Origin: Helicoverpa zea
Lineage: Eukaryota; Arthropoda; Insecta; Lepidoptera; Noctuidae
NCBI RefSeq assembly: GCF_022581195.2
Contig: NC_061467.1
Location: forward strand, 7,130,001 to 7,194,000
Reading direction: 5' to 3'
DNA length: 64,000 nt
A program made the position numbers and the translations under genes. Below the pieces are notes generated by a model. That model searched no databases and was not told the DNA's origin. It saw nothing but the letters and a program-made list of their open reading frames with translations. Below, piece after piece: positions 51,036 to 62,443 of the stretch. Position 1 is the stretch's first letter; each line of letters opens with the position of its first letter.

Positions 51036-54000
51036 CTAACCGTATAGCGATTCTGGGCAGTATTTGATGGTGTGAGCATGGTCGCCGGTGGCGCCACATC
51101 GCGGACAACAGTAGGAGCGAAGAATAGGGCACTTCACACGACCACGGGCGTCTCGAAGAGCATGCGTTGTGTACCAGCTCGACGGCTTTCCATTGTTTTT
51201 GCAAAATGCACACTCCTGAAACCAAAGCCAAAAAAGCATTCATAGCTCCTTCAGCTGCGTGACACAGGCAGAGTAAACCTGCCGAGAACACTATTTCTTA
51301 GCCCATAATCATAGCATCCAGGTCGACCTTTTATCACAGATTACTTAATAATTACTCTTTTACGTTCAGAACGAAGCAAATACACCCAGTAGCACATTTA
51401 TAACATAAGGTTTGGATTACAGCAAAATGATTAGCCGCAAGCATTGGTAACATTGACCACTAAATGCCACCGGGTTTAAAACTGCAAGTCTTTTAATTAT
51501 TCAACAGACTTTAGCCATTAAATTAAATATTTTCAAATTTGAAAAAGTAGGTCAAATCTAGAAGATCATATTACAAAGTAAACCAAGTTGAGAACTTACC
51601 AAATATTTTTGCGAAATCGCCCTCTGTCTACGCAGAACGGCAGCATACTTCATGAGGACATCCAGCTGGTGAGGGGTTAGCGAAAGCAGGGCGGCTTGCT
51701 GCTGCCTCACCACGTCTTCGAAGCTTGGGAACTGCGACGAAGCTGCCTCTGGTGACGGAGGCCGAGGGGACGGAGGTTCCTCTACAATTAATCAAAAATC
51801 AAAAGTTATCATACTTCCTCCTTATTGCGCCAGAATATGTTTATGTAACCAAAAGTTTCTGAGAAAAACTAAGCAACTGGTTAGTTTCGCATACTTAGCG
51901 ACCCATTGCCAAATTTTTACAGAATTATTGGCGTGAACATGTCGTGGATTTCGATTTTTTTCTGATTGAATCACTTTGTATTCCCACAATCGGAGTAGTC
52001 GTAACGATTTTCTGATTAAATATAGAGAATATAATATAAATGATTCGGTATTCATGATACATAGATAAGATTGTATTTTTGAATACCTAGGTATCTTTCA
52101 GAATATTTGAGTAACACCTGATATTATCAACAGTGGTTAGCTGTAACAAAATCTTATATCCTACAAAATTATGACTCATTAAGTAAGTTAAAGTGATGGA
52201 TTTGTGATACCCGCTTACATGGTTAAATAGCAGTCAGAAAAATTTTATTTAAGCTTTCAAAGGTGACATTTTGGTCACACATCGTCGTGTGAATATGATT
52301 TAATTTTTGCCAGTTCCCAGGGTTATTTCTACAATATCGACTCAGTTAATAAATGCGTCTGCCAACCTGATTATAATATTAAGCAGACTGAATACGGAAA
52401 CATTCAAACATCTATGTTTATTTTATTTACATATAAATATGATTCCAAAATACTAAACCAATATGTTGGTAATTTGGCATTCGTATTTTTTGATCAACTT
52501 GAGTAAATTATTTTCTTTTGACACATCAAATCTACGCGGATATGTAGTCAAGACGTTCAAATCACCATTAAAAAACCAGCTGTCTTATAATAAATGCAAT
52601 AAACACAATCGTGTCACTTCTGTGTTCCTAATTGTCTATGTTTATAATTCATGAATATTAATTGGGAACAAATATAATGACCACCATAAAATGCTTTGAT
52701 ACCCTTAGTTTTGTAACCAGAAATATCTACTGAACACCAGAAAAATAAAGTCTAAAAATGTAATAGTACCAGCTATTTTAGTCACGACTTCACTTTAAAT
52801 TGTATTCGACCACCAAATTTAGTAAATGATCACCAACTCTTGACGACCAAATTAATGTATTATTTTTGCCTAAATAAGTCACTGTGATTGCCATAAAATG
52901 TAGGCTTATTACCAAATAAAGTATTATGATGCCATATTAAGTTATGTGTCCGGCTTGCAATGCATGCGTGAGTGTGAGTGACAGGGGAAAATGGAAGAAA
53001 ATTACATATTGCGCCGACCCCAAGTAAAATTGGGAACAGGGCAGGAGAAAGAAGAAGAAGAATGTGTTTCTCAATACACTCCCTCGAAAACACACTCTTA
53101 TCGCACTGTTTAGAGGCATGCAATAGACAATTTTCCACCCTAGTGCAGGAAAAGGGTCCCCATAATGTTATAAAATTTATTGTATCAGGCCGAACTTATT
53201 TTTTTGGAGTCAGTTTACTTAAACAGGATAGCAAGATGTAAAAACTTTGATTATCATTTTATATTAAAACGCTGGTATAATTTTGATGATCATTTACTAC
53301 TTTTGGTGATCATTTACTACTTTTGGGATAACAATGATTTATTTGGACTCATTTTGCTTAAATAGGATAGCAGAATTTAAAAACTTTGGTTATAATCTTA
53401 CTTTAAAATGGTGGTCTAATTTTGGTGATCATTTACTATTTTTGGCTTACGCATGATTTATTTTGGAGTAATTTCACTTAAATAGGATAGCAAAGTGTTA
53501 AAACTTTGGTTATAGTTTTACATTAAAATGCGAGTTTCATTTTGGTGATCATTTACTATTTTTGTCTGCTATTTGTTACTATATCTGGTGATCAGTTAAA
53601 CATAAGCCATATTAATTTATGTGGTAATATTGTACACCGAATATTTGCCAATAAGAATATCCAATCGAGTTTCTAGACTTCAAAACTCGTGTTATAGAAA
53701 TGCCAACATAATATGAGACGAAACGAAACCTAATTTAGCGTTATTTATATTGCCTAGTAACGAGATAAAGGTCACAGTTGCCAGGCAAACCATTTGCGTA
53801 GATTGTATTATATAACAAAGAGTCTACTTAGTATAATTGATTAAAGGTTAGCGCTGAGACAGTTAATTACAATGACATTACATTTTTAATAACCGAACTA
53901 AGACCTTGAAAAACTTATCTAAGAATATTGATGATTGTTTTCTTGGACATTTAAAGGCCGGCGGCAAAATTCCAGCGAACCAAGGAGTATCTTTCACTTA

Positions 54001-54234
54001 AAAACTAACCTCATTTGTTGGATACCTACCGGTAGGGTCTTCAGCAATGACGTTAAGACTTCTATGCGAATTCGCAGTGTTAATAGATTCTTCTTTCGTA
54101 TGCATCGTCACCTGCGCTTCTAACACCGCAGGATCTTGTTTGACAGCTTCCAAAGGATCTAAAAGCAAAACAGGCTCATCAAACACGTGATAGGTATAAT
54201 ACACCGGATATACTGGCCAAAAGATCTTTAGCAT
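51036..54234 (-). CDS. nanos: Nanos RNA-binding zinc-finger protein
   Basis: Nanos is a translational repressor that acts with Pumilio and the CCR4-NOT deadenylase in germ cells and early embryos. Proposed exons are 54234-54030, 51781-51600 and 51215-51036, giving 188 residues. Exon 3 encodes the whole zinc finger: C131-x2-C134-x12-H147-x10-C158, then C166-x2-C169-x7-H177-x4-C182. All eight ligands are present, in the contexts HALRDARGRVKCPILRSY and GATGDHAHTIKYC. The protein stops six residues later, a very short tail. Exon 2 carries a proline-rich stretch (EEPPSPRPPSPEAASS) and a Gln/Leu-rich helix. Exon 1 is less certain: the ATG follows an in-frame TAA, and its first possible donor (GTTAGT at 54009) would throw exon 2 out of phase, so I used the GTAGGT donor after 54030, which restores phase. 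The 2.2-kb intron between exons 1 and 2 is full of repeats. Zinc-finger exons are near certain; exon 1 is about 0.7. Confidence 0.9.
52975..53060 (+). repeat. LINE 3'-tail fragment in the nanos intron
   Basis: The stretch with GCGCCGACCCCAAGTAAAAT and GGGAACAGGGCAGGAGAAAG matches the complement of 56850-56900, so both come from one LINE family. Confidence 0.7.
53218..53600. repeat. Tandem repeat of about 120 bp in the nanos intron
   Basis: Units starting CTTAAATAGGATAGCA begin near 53218, 53357 and 53477. Each contains TGATCATTTACTA. The first unit is longer because TGATCATTTACTACTTTTGG is itself doubled. The complement AGTAAATGATCACCA occurs at 52821-52835, so the array is one arm of an inverted arrangement spanning about 52670-53620, probably a mobile element. 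Confidence 0.8.
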
Positions 54235-54369
54235 ATTTACCGTTTTTTAATCAAATCGAAATCGACGGATTCTATAATCGTTTTTTAGATAAACTTTTTC
54301 ATTGGATATCGTATTTAATTAAGATTGGATCAGGCCACTAATAAAATCATTTCTATCTAAAAACGCACC

Positions 54370-54420
54370 TTGCTTAACATTCTCAGCCGACGAGCCGCTA
54401 TTTTCTTTGAAAATGCTCTG
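54370..54420 (-). other. Possible 5' UTR exon of nanos
   Basis: On the minus strand this 50-base stretch has a pyrimidine-rich acceptor (TTTTTTCACAG) before it and a GTGCGT donor after it, 136 bases upstream of the nanos ATG. It could be a short untranslated exon. There is no coding evidence. Confidence 0.25.
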
Positions 54421-54421
54421 T

Positions 54422-56799
54422 GAAAAAACAGAAACGGACCACGTTTGGTATATTTTTTTCAATTTTAAATAAATGAAGCGTGCGTGTTTAGTCGAGCAAT
54501 TTGCTATGCTCCGTATTGTTTAGATACGAATAAATGGTTGTTATAAGAATTATGTGTATTACAATAAACGCAAAGCAGACCGAACGGCACCGGTTTCATA
54601 CAACTATAGGCGTGTGAACAGATGTTTAAAATACGTAGCAAATATTTTAAGGTTAGAACTAAGTACCTTAAGAAAATTAATAGGCGATTCCCCGAAGTCG
54701 GCTGAACCAGAGGTTAATGATTTCACTTCCATTATTCGGTAAGAGATGAAAAATTAAAACACTAGAGTACTTTACACAAGTAACTGTACAATGTGCTTAG
54801 GGCCTCAGAGGTGAAGTAAGAAGTTTCGAAAATGTTGAAAACTATTGTCGGGTAGGAAGTTTTTGATTAATAAAGCTATTGTGAGGGTATCTTGATATCA
54901 ATACTGGGTAAAACGCTAGTGTTGCTACGTAATAAAATCCTGCCAATTAGTCGATGTATAGACTAATAAGATTGCAAACCGGTTTGTAATCTCATTTACC
55001 CAGGAGTTGGTAAACTGCTGTTTTGCTGTTATACGTAATGAAATAACTACCATAATTTATTAAATAGCTGTTTTTAGTTTTTATTATCATCGTATGTCAG
55101 GCAGTTACCGCGGCCCTGGTACATAAAGGGCTAACAAAGGAACATGGTGGGTTTAGTCAGTAAGACACTCCCTCACGGTGCACCCATGGGTCATTTGATG
55201 ATTTCCTATAAAAAGTTCAGGTTAATAACGGTGGGAGATTACTAGCCAATCGATTATTTACTCACACACAGAAGGACATACAGCCATACTCACAGCAAAC
55301 CGACCTTATCTGTCTAATCTATTGCAATGGGTCAGTACGGAAAAATCTCAAGCCATTATAGGACAATCGGAATACTGTTTCATAAGGCCACATCACATTG
55401 TGAGCGTACAGGGTGGTATGCGGGTAACTTGAGTGATAAATTGTGTTACAAATCTTATTCTAATTCTATCTCTTTAAAATCCTTAAATGAGAGAGAAACT
55501 GATCTATTTTATCTTGTTAGATGCTGCTCAATCACATTGACGAATGTGCAAAACTACATATTATTAGCATATACACCCAATTAGCATAGTAATGAAATCC
55601 ACATCTGGATCTACTTTTGAGAAATGGAGTTTCAAATAGTTGAGCCGGTATTTTAGCAACAAACATGTGTATAATAAATAACAGGTATTTGCAACGGCAA
55701 CTGGACGGCCTTGTAGGAAAGTTGACGTGTCGACGTTACGCTTAATTGGAATCCAAATGTTTCTTGAGTAGAACTTTTAACTTTAAAAATTAGTTTTAAG
55801 TTGTATATAAGTTTTTGTTTTTCAATTAATGTAAATATTTTGTGAATAAATTTGTCAGTTAAAAAAAAAAGAAACTTTAAAAATATTAATAATCTAAAGA
55901 AGATTTGTATAATTTAGTAAATGTAGTTTCCTTATCTGAACAGTTGCATGTGAATGAAGGTTTGGTAATACTTTGCTATTTAGTAGATAACCACTAATAT
56001 TGGCACGTAGATGTAAGCATGCGTAACTTTTGTCTAGAATTCACGTTTAAGCCATCTCAGTTTCTCCAAAGTGTGCGACATCCACGAGTAAACTTTTTCT
56101 CCCTCAGTGTTCTATCAATCTAATACGACGATAACGTTTTGTTTGACAACACCCTTTTCAATCTAAAAGTTCTTGAAATCCCAGGAATTGGCAAATATCG
56201 TTAAGTATTGCATTTAAACCTAAGATTGGTGTGGTGCAATGCACACAAGGTACATCGTCGGAGATTACATCTCAGGTATAGTATCGCAAAACTAAGAAGT
56301 AAGCAGATATTCTATACCTTAACAATTCCGCACTCACAATACTTCATTCCAGTAGGTATAAGTAGGTACAACATTATGAAATCGCATGGGAAAATGGCGA
56401 CGTCCTTTGAACTTAGGCAAAACACCTCATCGGTGATTTATAAATATATAATAAATAATAAAAACTATCATTGTGAAGTATTTTTTCTGTACTCAAACGT
56501 TATTTATTTAGTGACGCGCACAGCTTGCGTGGCTCGACATCGTGATATAACTCCAATGTTCTTTTTATTACAACTACGTCTCCGTGTGACCGATAAGCTA
56601 GCGTACGTACCTCGGTACGTACATCTGGCGTTACGTTACATTATGAAAGTAGTAAATTTATACGTACTTTGTAATGTTTTCACACGTGGACTCAATTTAC
56701 GATCTACCAAGTCTGTGATTGGATAATAACGTAGAAACTGTATGTGACTCTAGAATCGTCTCTTATGTCTAAAGCCTGATGCACGGCTGAATTTCCTTA
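54422..56799. other. Upstream of nanos; one long orphan frame
   Basis: It should contain the nanos promoter. A 172-codon plus-strand frame at 56208-56726 is the longest uninterrupted frame in the window. It has no recognised domain, an uneven, Tyr/Arg/Val-rich composition and no clear splice context, so I do not call it a gene. Confidence 0.4.
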
Positions 56800-57024
56800 T
56801 TAATCCCCATTTCCTTTAGCCATGACATTTCGCCTTGACAGCAATCTCTTTCTCCTGCCCTGTTCCCAATTTTGCTTGGGGTCGGCGCAATATGTCATTT
56901 TCTTCCATTTTCGCCTGTCACTCGTCATACTGACACTCACTCCCTTCCTATTCATATAATCTTTCAGGCAATCCATCCATCTTTTCTTAGGTCTTCCTCT
57001 TCCTCTCCATCCATCTACATTCAT
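56800..57024 (-). pseudogene. LINE reverse-transcriptase C-terminal fragment
   Basis: The translation contains GRGRPKKRWMDCLKDYMNRK and WKKMTYCADPKQNWEQGRR, a C-terminal tail seen on non-LTR reverse transcriptases in moth genomes. No upstream domain is present. A related piece in plus orientation lies in the nanos intron near 52975-53060. Confidence 0.7.
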
Positions 57025-59639
57025 ACTTTGACAGCAATATGTTATTAAAATCCCAGGGCAGTTTGAGGCAGCCCACTACCATACTGCTCAAGGACAATGT
57101 CATCAAGCCATGAATTGTGTTAGTATCGACCCATTTGACACGAAGAGACAGTGAGGTATTTTGGTCTTCATGGATTATTAGATTGTCGTTTCCCGGTATC
57201 TGTCGGTCGATAGTGCCTGTTTGATCTGGTTTATCATACACTGAACATGCAAAATTAGGTTACACCACTTCGCACACAGCCGCGTGAAAACGAAGATATC
57301 ATATTGCCTGTTACCAGCGAAGTAACGAAGATTCTGTATAATATAACAATATTTAAACTTGCTTCAAAATTCATCAGCTTATTAAATATTACATTGGCGT
57401 TCGTAAAGGAAATACGTTGATTTATAAATACGGCGTTACTTTGGCGTGTCTTTGTTTATGAATAATTAATGATTATAAAGTACTTCAGGCAATGCTGAAC
57501 GACAGCAACGAGATTTTGCTATCACTATTCAGGATCTCCGCTCCGAGATATAGCAGCCTCAGACATTTGGGACGTAAACAGAATTCTTAATTTCAGAACT
57601 TAAATTTCAGTAAAGCTATCCATCAAACCTGTTTCACGGGAGCAAAACCGTCTTTTGACTTTCGTCTGATGATAATAAAAATGTATAGAGAAATAACGAT
57701 ATCAGAATTAGTGTTGAATATTCAACATCTTTTTTTGTGTTTTTTTCAAGTAGTATAGTTAAGTTCTTTGATAGAAAATATACTTACCGAGAATTCCAAT
57801 TAATAGTAACAAAAAAGGAAAATATTAATTCAAAAGATTATGAGGCTTCTGAAAATGTAGCAACTCCTCTATATAATTGTCTGTAGATAGGTACCTATGT
57901 TCACTTTCGAGCGGTTTTCAGTAATGTACTTAGTCAAGTTACAAATTATCACGCTATCAACTATGGGGGATGAGGAATAAAGCTCCCATCTATTAAACAT
58001 TATTTAATAGCGTGATCTGACCTCCTCACCTCAGCCCACTAACCCGAGAGACAGACTGCTCCTGACTATCTGACTAACCGCAACGCCTGCCAGAGATTTT
58101 CAATAGATGATGAACAACGAAGAACTCTTCAAGACAAGATGGTGACCTGTTCTAGTGCCATGCTAGTTACAAAATATACTTATTAATGAACAAAAGTATG
58201 TAATAATAATATAATACACTAGCTTCTGCCAGCGGTTTCACCCGCATCCCGTAGGAACCTCTGCGTGAACCCGGATAAAAAGTAGCCTATAGCCTTCCTT
58301 GATAAATGAGCTATCTAACACTGAAAGAATTTTTCAAATCGGACCAGTAGTTTCGGAGATTAGCGCGTTCAAACAAACAAACAAACTCTTCAGCTTTATA
58401 ATATTAGTATAGATAATATTTATAATCCATTGCACCTGTAGTTTTTGATTTTCCTGGCGTTGTCATCGGCTGAATGTGTGAAAAAATCGCAAGGTCTTTG
58501 TGCATGATAAATAGACCACCCAAAACAAAAATGTGAAAGACTGCCAAGTTCGATAATATGGGAATGCTTCGCCTATAAAAGAAGTGAGATCTGAATAAGT
58601 ACCAAGTTCCATACACATACCTCAGTTAAAAATAGTTGCTTTTTAATGATGTTACTTGGCAAGTTTTCATACACCGTTATAAATCTACTAAACGCAATGA
58701 ATCAAGTATTTAATTTTCTATTAAAACTACTATACAGAAACTAAAATAGATTTTGAGTTACAGGGGGGTCGAATTTGGCCCGAAATGGTTCGTGTAATAT
58801 AACCCACGGCCGGTGTGTCGCTTTTTTTGCTCGAACTTGGCGGACACACTGCCGTGTGTCTAGATAAGTAGTGCTGCACCTGATATCCGATTAATTTAGA
58901 TATCGGTACATTATTGTGATAGATATTAAGGTAGGTCGTATTCATATTATCCTTTGCCTTTACATATTAATAAATACTTACCCTTCATACTTTATGATAC
59001 TATTCATATTTGCGACGTAATTAAAACTGTGAGTCACCAAAACTATTTGCGATTATCTCTTAGATATTGTTATATCTCGTTTGTTTTTATCAAGGTATGG
59101 CTGAATGGCTCACTCATGGCTTGGTCAAAACAAGTGACAGTCAGAAAACCATATCGTCTAGAACATCTATTGCAAATATTGCGTAACCGTTAACATAACT
59201 GATATTAAGTATCAACATTAGTGCGATGAAAATATAGCAGATAGCCAGTCCGAGAGATGCACTTATGCAATAATATTTACAGAAAGTTAAACCTTAGTTA
59301 GAAATTATACCTTTGTTCAAAGATTATTTTATCCCTTGAAAGGGATAAAAATAATATTGAAATATCTAATAGCTGATTATAACTTACAATAGAACGTTAG
59401 ATTACAATAAACGTGTACGGTTCTGCGTAAAGCCGATAAACGTTATTTCCTTGTTTCTGTTATCAGCGGCTTCTGGTACCCCGGCTCTGAACAATTTCAG
59501 TTTTTAGAGGTCCGTACGCAAATGGTAGGTAAATCGGGATCCTATTACTAAGACTTCGCTGTCCATCACGCAAGCCTGTATGTCATGCACGTGCTTTACT
59601 CAGATGATACATTTATATTGCCGATATATGTAACAACTA
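57025..59639. other. Gene-poor stretch with one Helitron-like copy
   Basis: Apart from the repeat at 58213-58416, nothing is supported. 58780-58880 is GC-richer, with CGGCCGGTGTGTCGC facing GGCGGACACACTGCCG, a weak inverted pair. Confidence 0.35.
58213..58416 (-). repeat. Dispersed Helitron-like repeat
   Basis: Complement of the family: CTAGCTTCTGCCAGCGGTTT at the start, GGATAAAAAGTAGCCTATAG in the middle, CAAACAAACAAACAAACTCT and TTATAATATTAGTATAGAT at the end. Confidence 0.7.
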
Positions 59640-60311
59640 ATGAACATGGACAAGACGAAAATTATGTCAAATGTCCATGTTGAGCCCACCCCAGTCTCTG
59701 TTGGAAGCTCGGTACTCGAAGTTGTTGAATCATATATCTACCTAGGACAAGTAGTCCAATGAGGCAGGTCCAACTTCGAGAAAGAGGTCAACCGCCGAAT
59801 CCAAATCGGCTGGGCAGCGTTCGGGAAACTACGCAACGTCTTTTCGTCCGACATACCTCAGTGCCTCAAGACGAAAGTCTTCAATCAATGTATGTTAACA
59901 GTGATGACTTACGGCACCGGAACGTGGTCTCTCAGTATCGGCCTCACCTTAAAGCTCAAAGTCGCTCAACGAGCTATGGAAAGGGCTATGCTCGGTGTTT
60001 CTCTACGTGACCGAATCCGAAATGAGGAGATCCGTAGACGAACTAAAGTCACCGATATAGCCCACCGGATTAGCAAGTTGAAGTGGCAATGGGCTGGCCA
60101 TATTGCACGCAGAGCAGATGGCCGATGGGGTCGAAAAGTGCTGGAGTGGAGACCACGGTCTAGCAAGCGCAGCGTAGGACGTCCACCAACAAGGTGGACA
60201 GACGATCTCATAAAGATCGCCGGAAGACGCTGGATGCAGGTCGCTTCCAACAGATATCTGTGGAGATCTAAGGGGGAGGCCCTTGTTCAACAGTGCACGT
60301 CCTATGGCTGA
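59640..60311 (+). pseudogene. RTE-type LINE: 3' end of reverse-transcriptase ORF
   Basis: 224 codons (including the final stop) are open except for one TGA at 59760-59762. The translation shows the thumb and C-terminal tail usual in arthropod RTE elements: MNMDKTKIMSN, VVESYIYLGQVVQ, NFEKEVNRRIQIGWAAFGKL, AMLGVSLRDRIRNEEIRRRT, KLKWQWAGHIARR and GRPPTRWTDDL. The 5' part of the element (endonuclease and RT palm) is missing, as usual for 5'-truncated LINE copies. The cluster of apparently intact codons suggests it is fairly young. Confidence 0.9.
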
Positions 60312-61960
60312 GATGGTGATATGTTCAAATTCGAAAATCATAGTAAAATTAATATTTTTTTGCTATTTTACAAATTTTTTGATACGAAATCCTCCGTGTG
60401 CAAGTCCGAACCACAATTGGCCGGTTTGATCTAAATCTAAAATTCACTTCGCGAAATTCACGCTATTGAAGATAAAAAATGGACTTTTGAACAAAACTGT
60501 AGACTTTGATATTTGTACGCCTAAGAGGCCAAACACGATGGACTTACTTTGTATTTTATAACAACCTGCAAAACTCTATGTAGGTACACTATGCTATATT
60601 TAAACAAACTAGGTATCTTATATCTTTTACAACTTGGGAGCATTGTTACACGATACAGTCCATTCGCTCAATTTTATTGATTAAGTGATTTTAGTTCATT
60701 TTAGTGATTTTAGTGAGTCCTTAATTTCCTTGAATTCCTCCTTTGTGTAATTGACATCTGTAATGAACTATAAAATTGTTTTTTTTTTTACTTTGTTAAA
60801 TAATAATTTTGACTTCGTAGAAAACCGGAGGGAGGAAAATTGAAATATATAGGTAGTGAACTAAACCTACTGTTACATAAACTTCATTTATTGTAAACTG
60901 TAACTGAAATTTACCTCGTATACTTACCTATACATAGGTTTATTTTTCAATCCATGTGGTCATGCCATTACATAGAATCCTAAAAAGTACTGTAAATACA
61001 AATTAATATGCTATCGTGTGTCCACAGTGCGATTATTACCTCAGAAGGTGGGTGTGGTCCAGAACTTTAGTTATTTTCCATTAAAATTGATAATAATTTT
61101 GATATATCCGACATAAATTCTTATCATAGTGATAATCGCTTCATTTCAGTATTTCATGAATGCACTCTGCCAAGTTCCGTACTTACGAGATTTGGCAAGA
61201 GATTCGATGTTTCCAAGGCCGAAGAAATAAAACGAGCAAAGTGTTATTATTAGTATACATTGCATGTTCAGTTTGCCGATTTATTAGAAATTGTATGTTT
61301 CAGTGGAAATGTACCGAACCGTCCAAAAAATTTCAAAAATAATGTAATGTAGTTAGGGATTGCGTACGATAAGCGAATCCTATTTATAAGTAACTATATG
61401 TATACAATTAAATAAATTACTCCGTGGTTAAATTGTAAAAAAATCATCCGATAGGTACGTAATGGCCGACATTTACCTAAATGACTTCAAAAATACTTTC
61501 GAAATTATAATTATGTTCCTGTTCTACTAGCCGCTATCTAGATCTTACATATTTTAGCTTTTAGTTGTTGAATAATGCTAAGTATCTAATATATGTATTA
61601 TAATAAATTAGAGAAGATTTAAGAAATAAATATCTCTAAGTAAAATATTTTACCATCCGTCTCTGATAGACTATATGTATATACATACCTACTTACTTAG
61701 ATACAGTCCATAAGACCAGAATCCTTCATAAAATATAAATTACTTTCTCCTGCTATCTACGAACGAGTCAAACTAATTTAAAATAAATAAAGTTCCTTTG
61801 TATGCCAAGGACAGCTACCTGAAATAATGGGATCCACGGGCTGGGAAACTGAAGGTCACGAATTAAATCAATATACTTCGCTTAGGTACCTATTTACTTA
61901 GGAAAAGTATCTATTGAACCAATAAGGCTGTATTAAGTCCTTTCAACAAGACGTAGGTAC
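60312..61960. other. Gene-poor stretch after the RTE fragment
   Basis: AT-rich. No exon or recognised repeat. Confidence 0.4.
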
Positions 61961-61964
61961 CAGT

Positions 61965-62228
61965 TTCCTCATCATCCTCCGAGCCTTTTTCCCAATCATG
62001 TTGGGGTCGGCTTCCAGTCTAACCGGATTCAGCTGAGTACCAGTGCTTTACAAGAAGCGACTGCCTATCTGACCTCCTCAACCCAGTTACCCGGGCAACC
62101 CGATACCCCTTGGTTAGACTGGTGTCAGACTTACTGGCTTCTGACTACCCGTAACGTAACGACTGCCGAGGATGTTCAATGACAGCCGGGACCTACAGTT
62201 TAACGTGCCATCCGAAACACAGTCAGTC
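61965..62228 (+). repeat. SINE-like lepidopteran repeat (near full copy)
   Basis: Best copy of the family in the window: CCTCATCATCCTCCGAGCCT, CAATCATGTTGGGGTCGGCT, GACTGCCTATCTGACCTCCT, TTACCCGGGCAACCCGATAC and AACGTGCCATCCGAAACACA. Confidence 0.75.
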
Positions 62229-62244
62229 AGGTACCAGTTTCCTA

Positions 62245-62443
62245 CTTTAGGTAAATTATAAAGGCGAAAGTTTGTATGACTGTATGTGTGCATGTTTCTT
62301 ATTCTTACACGAAAAAACGACTGATTGGATTCTGATGCAACTTTCAAGTAACTTACACTTAAGAATAATATATTTTAGTCTGTTAAGCAGAGTGCGTTAA
62401 GAAGTTCCCTTAAGTAGGGGATGAAACCTCTGGCGAAAGCTAG
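62245..62443 (+). repeat. Dispersed Helitron-like repeat, diverged
   Basis: It begins TAAATTATAAAGGCGAAAG and ends GGGGATGAAACCTCTGGCGA then AAGCTAGT, the same layout with a different middle. Confidence 0.45.

Noticed and set aside
52860..53138. 92-codon minus frame as a middle exon of nanos
   Set aside because: It spans a LINE tail fragment inside the intron and is not needed once the phase-correct donor at 54030 is used.
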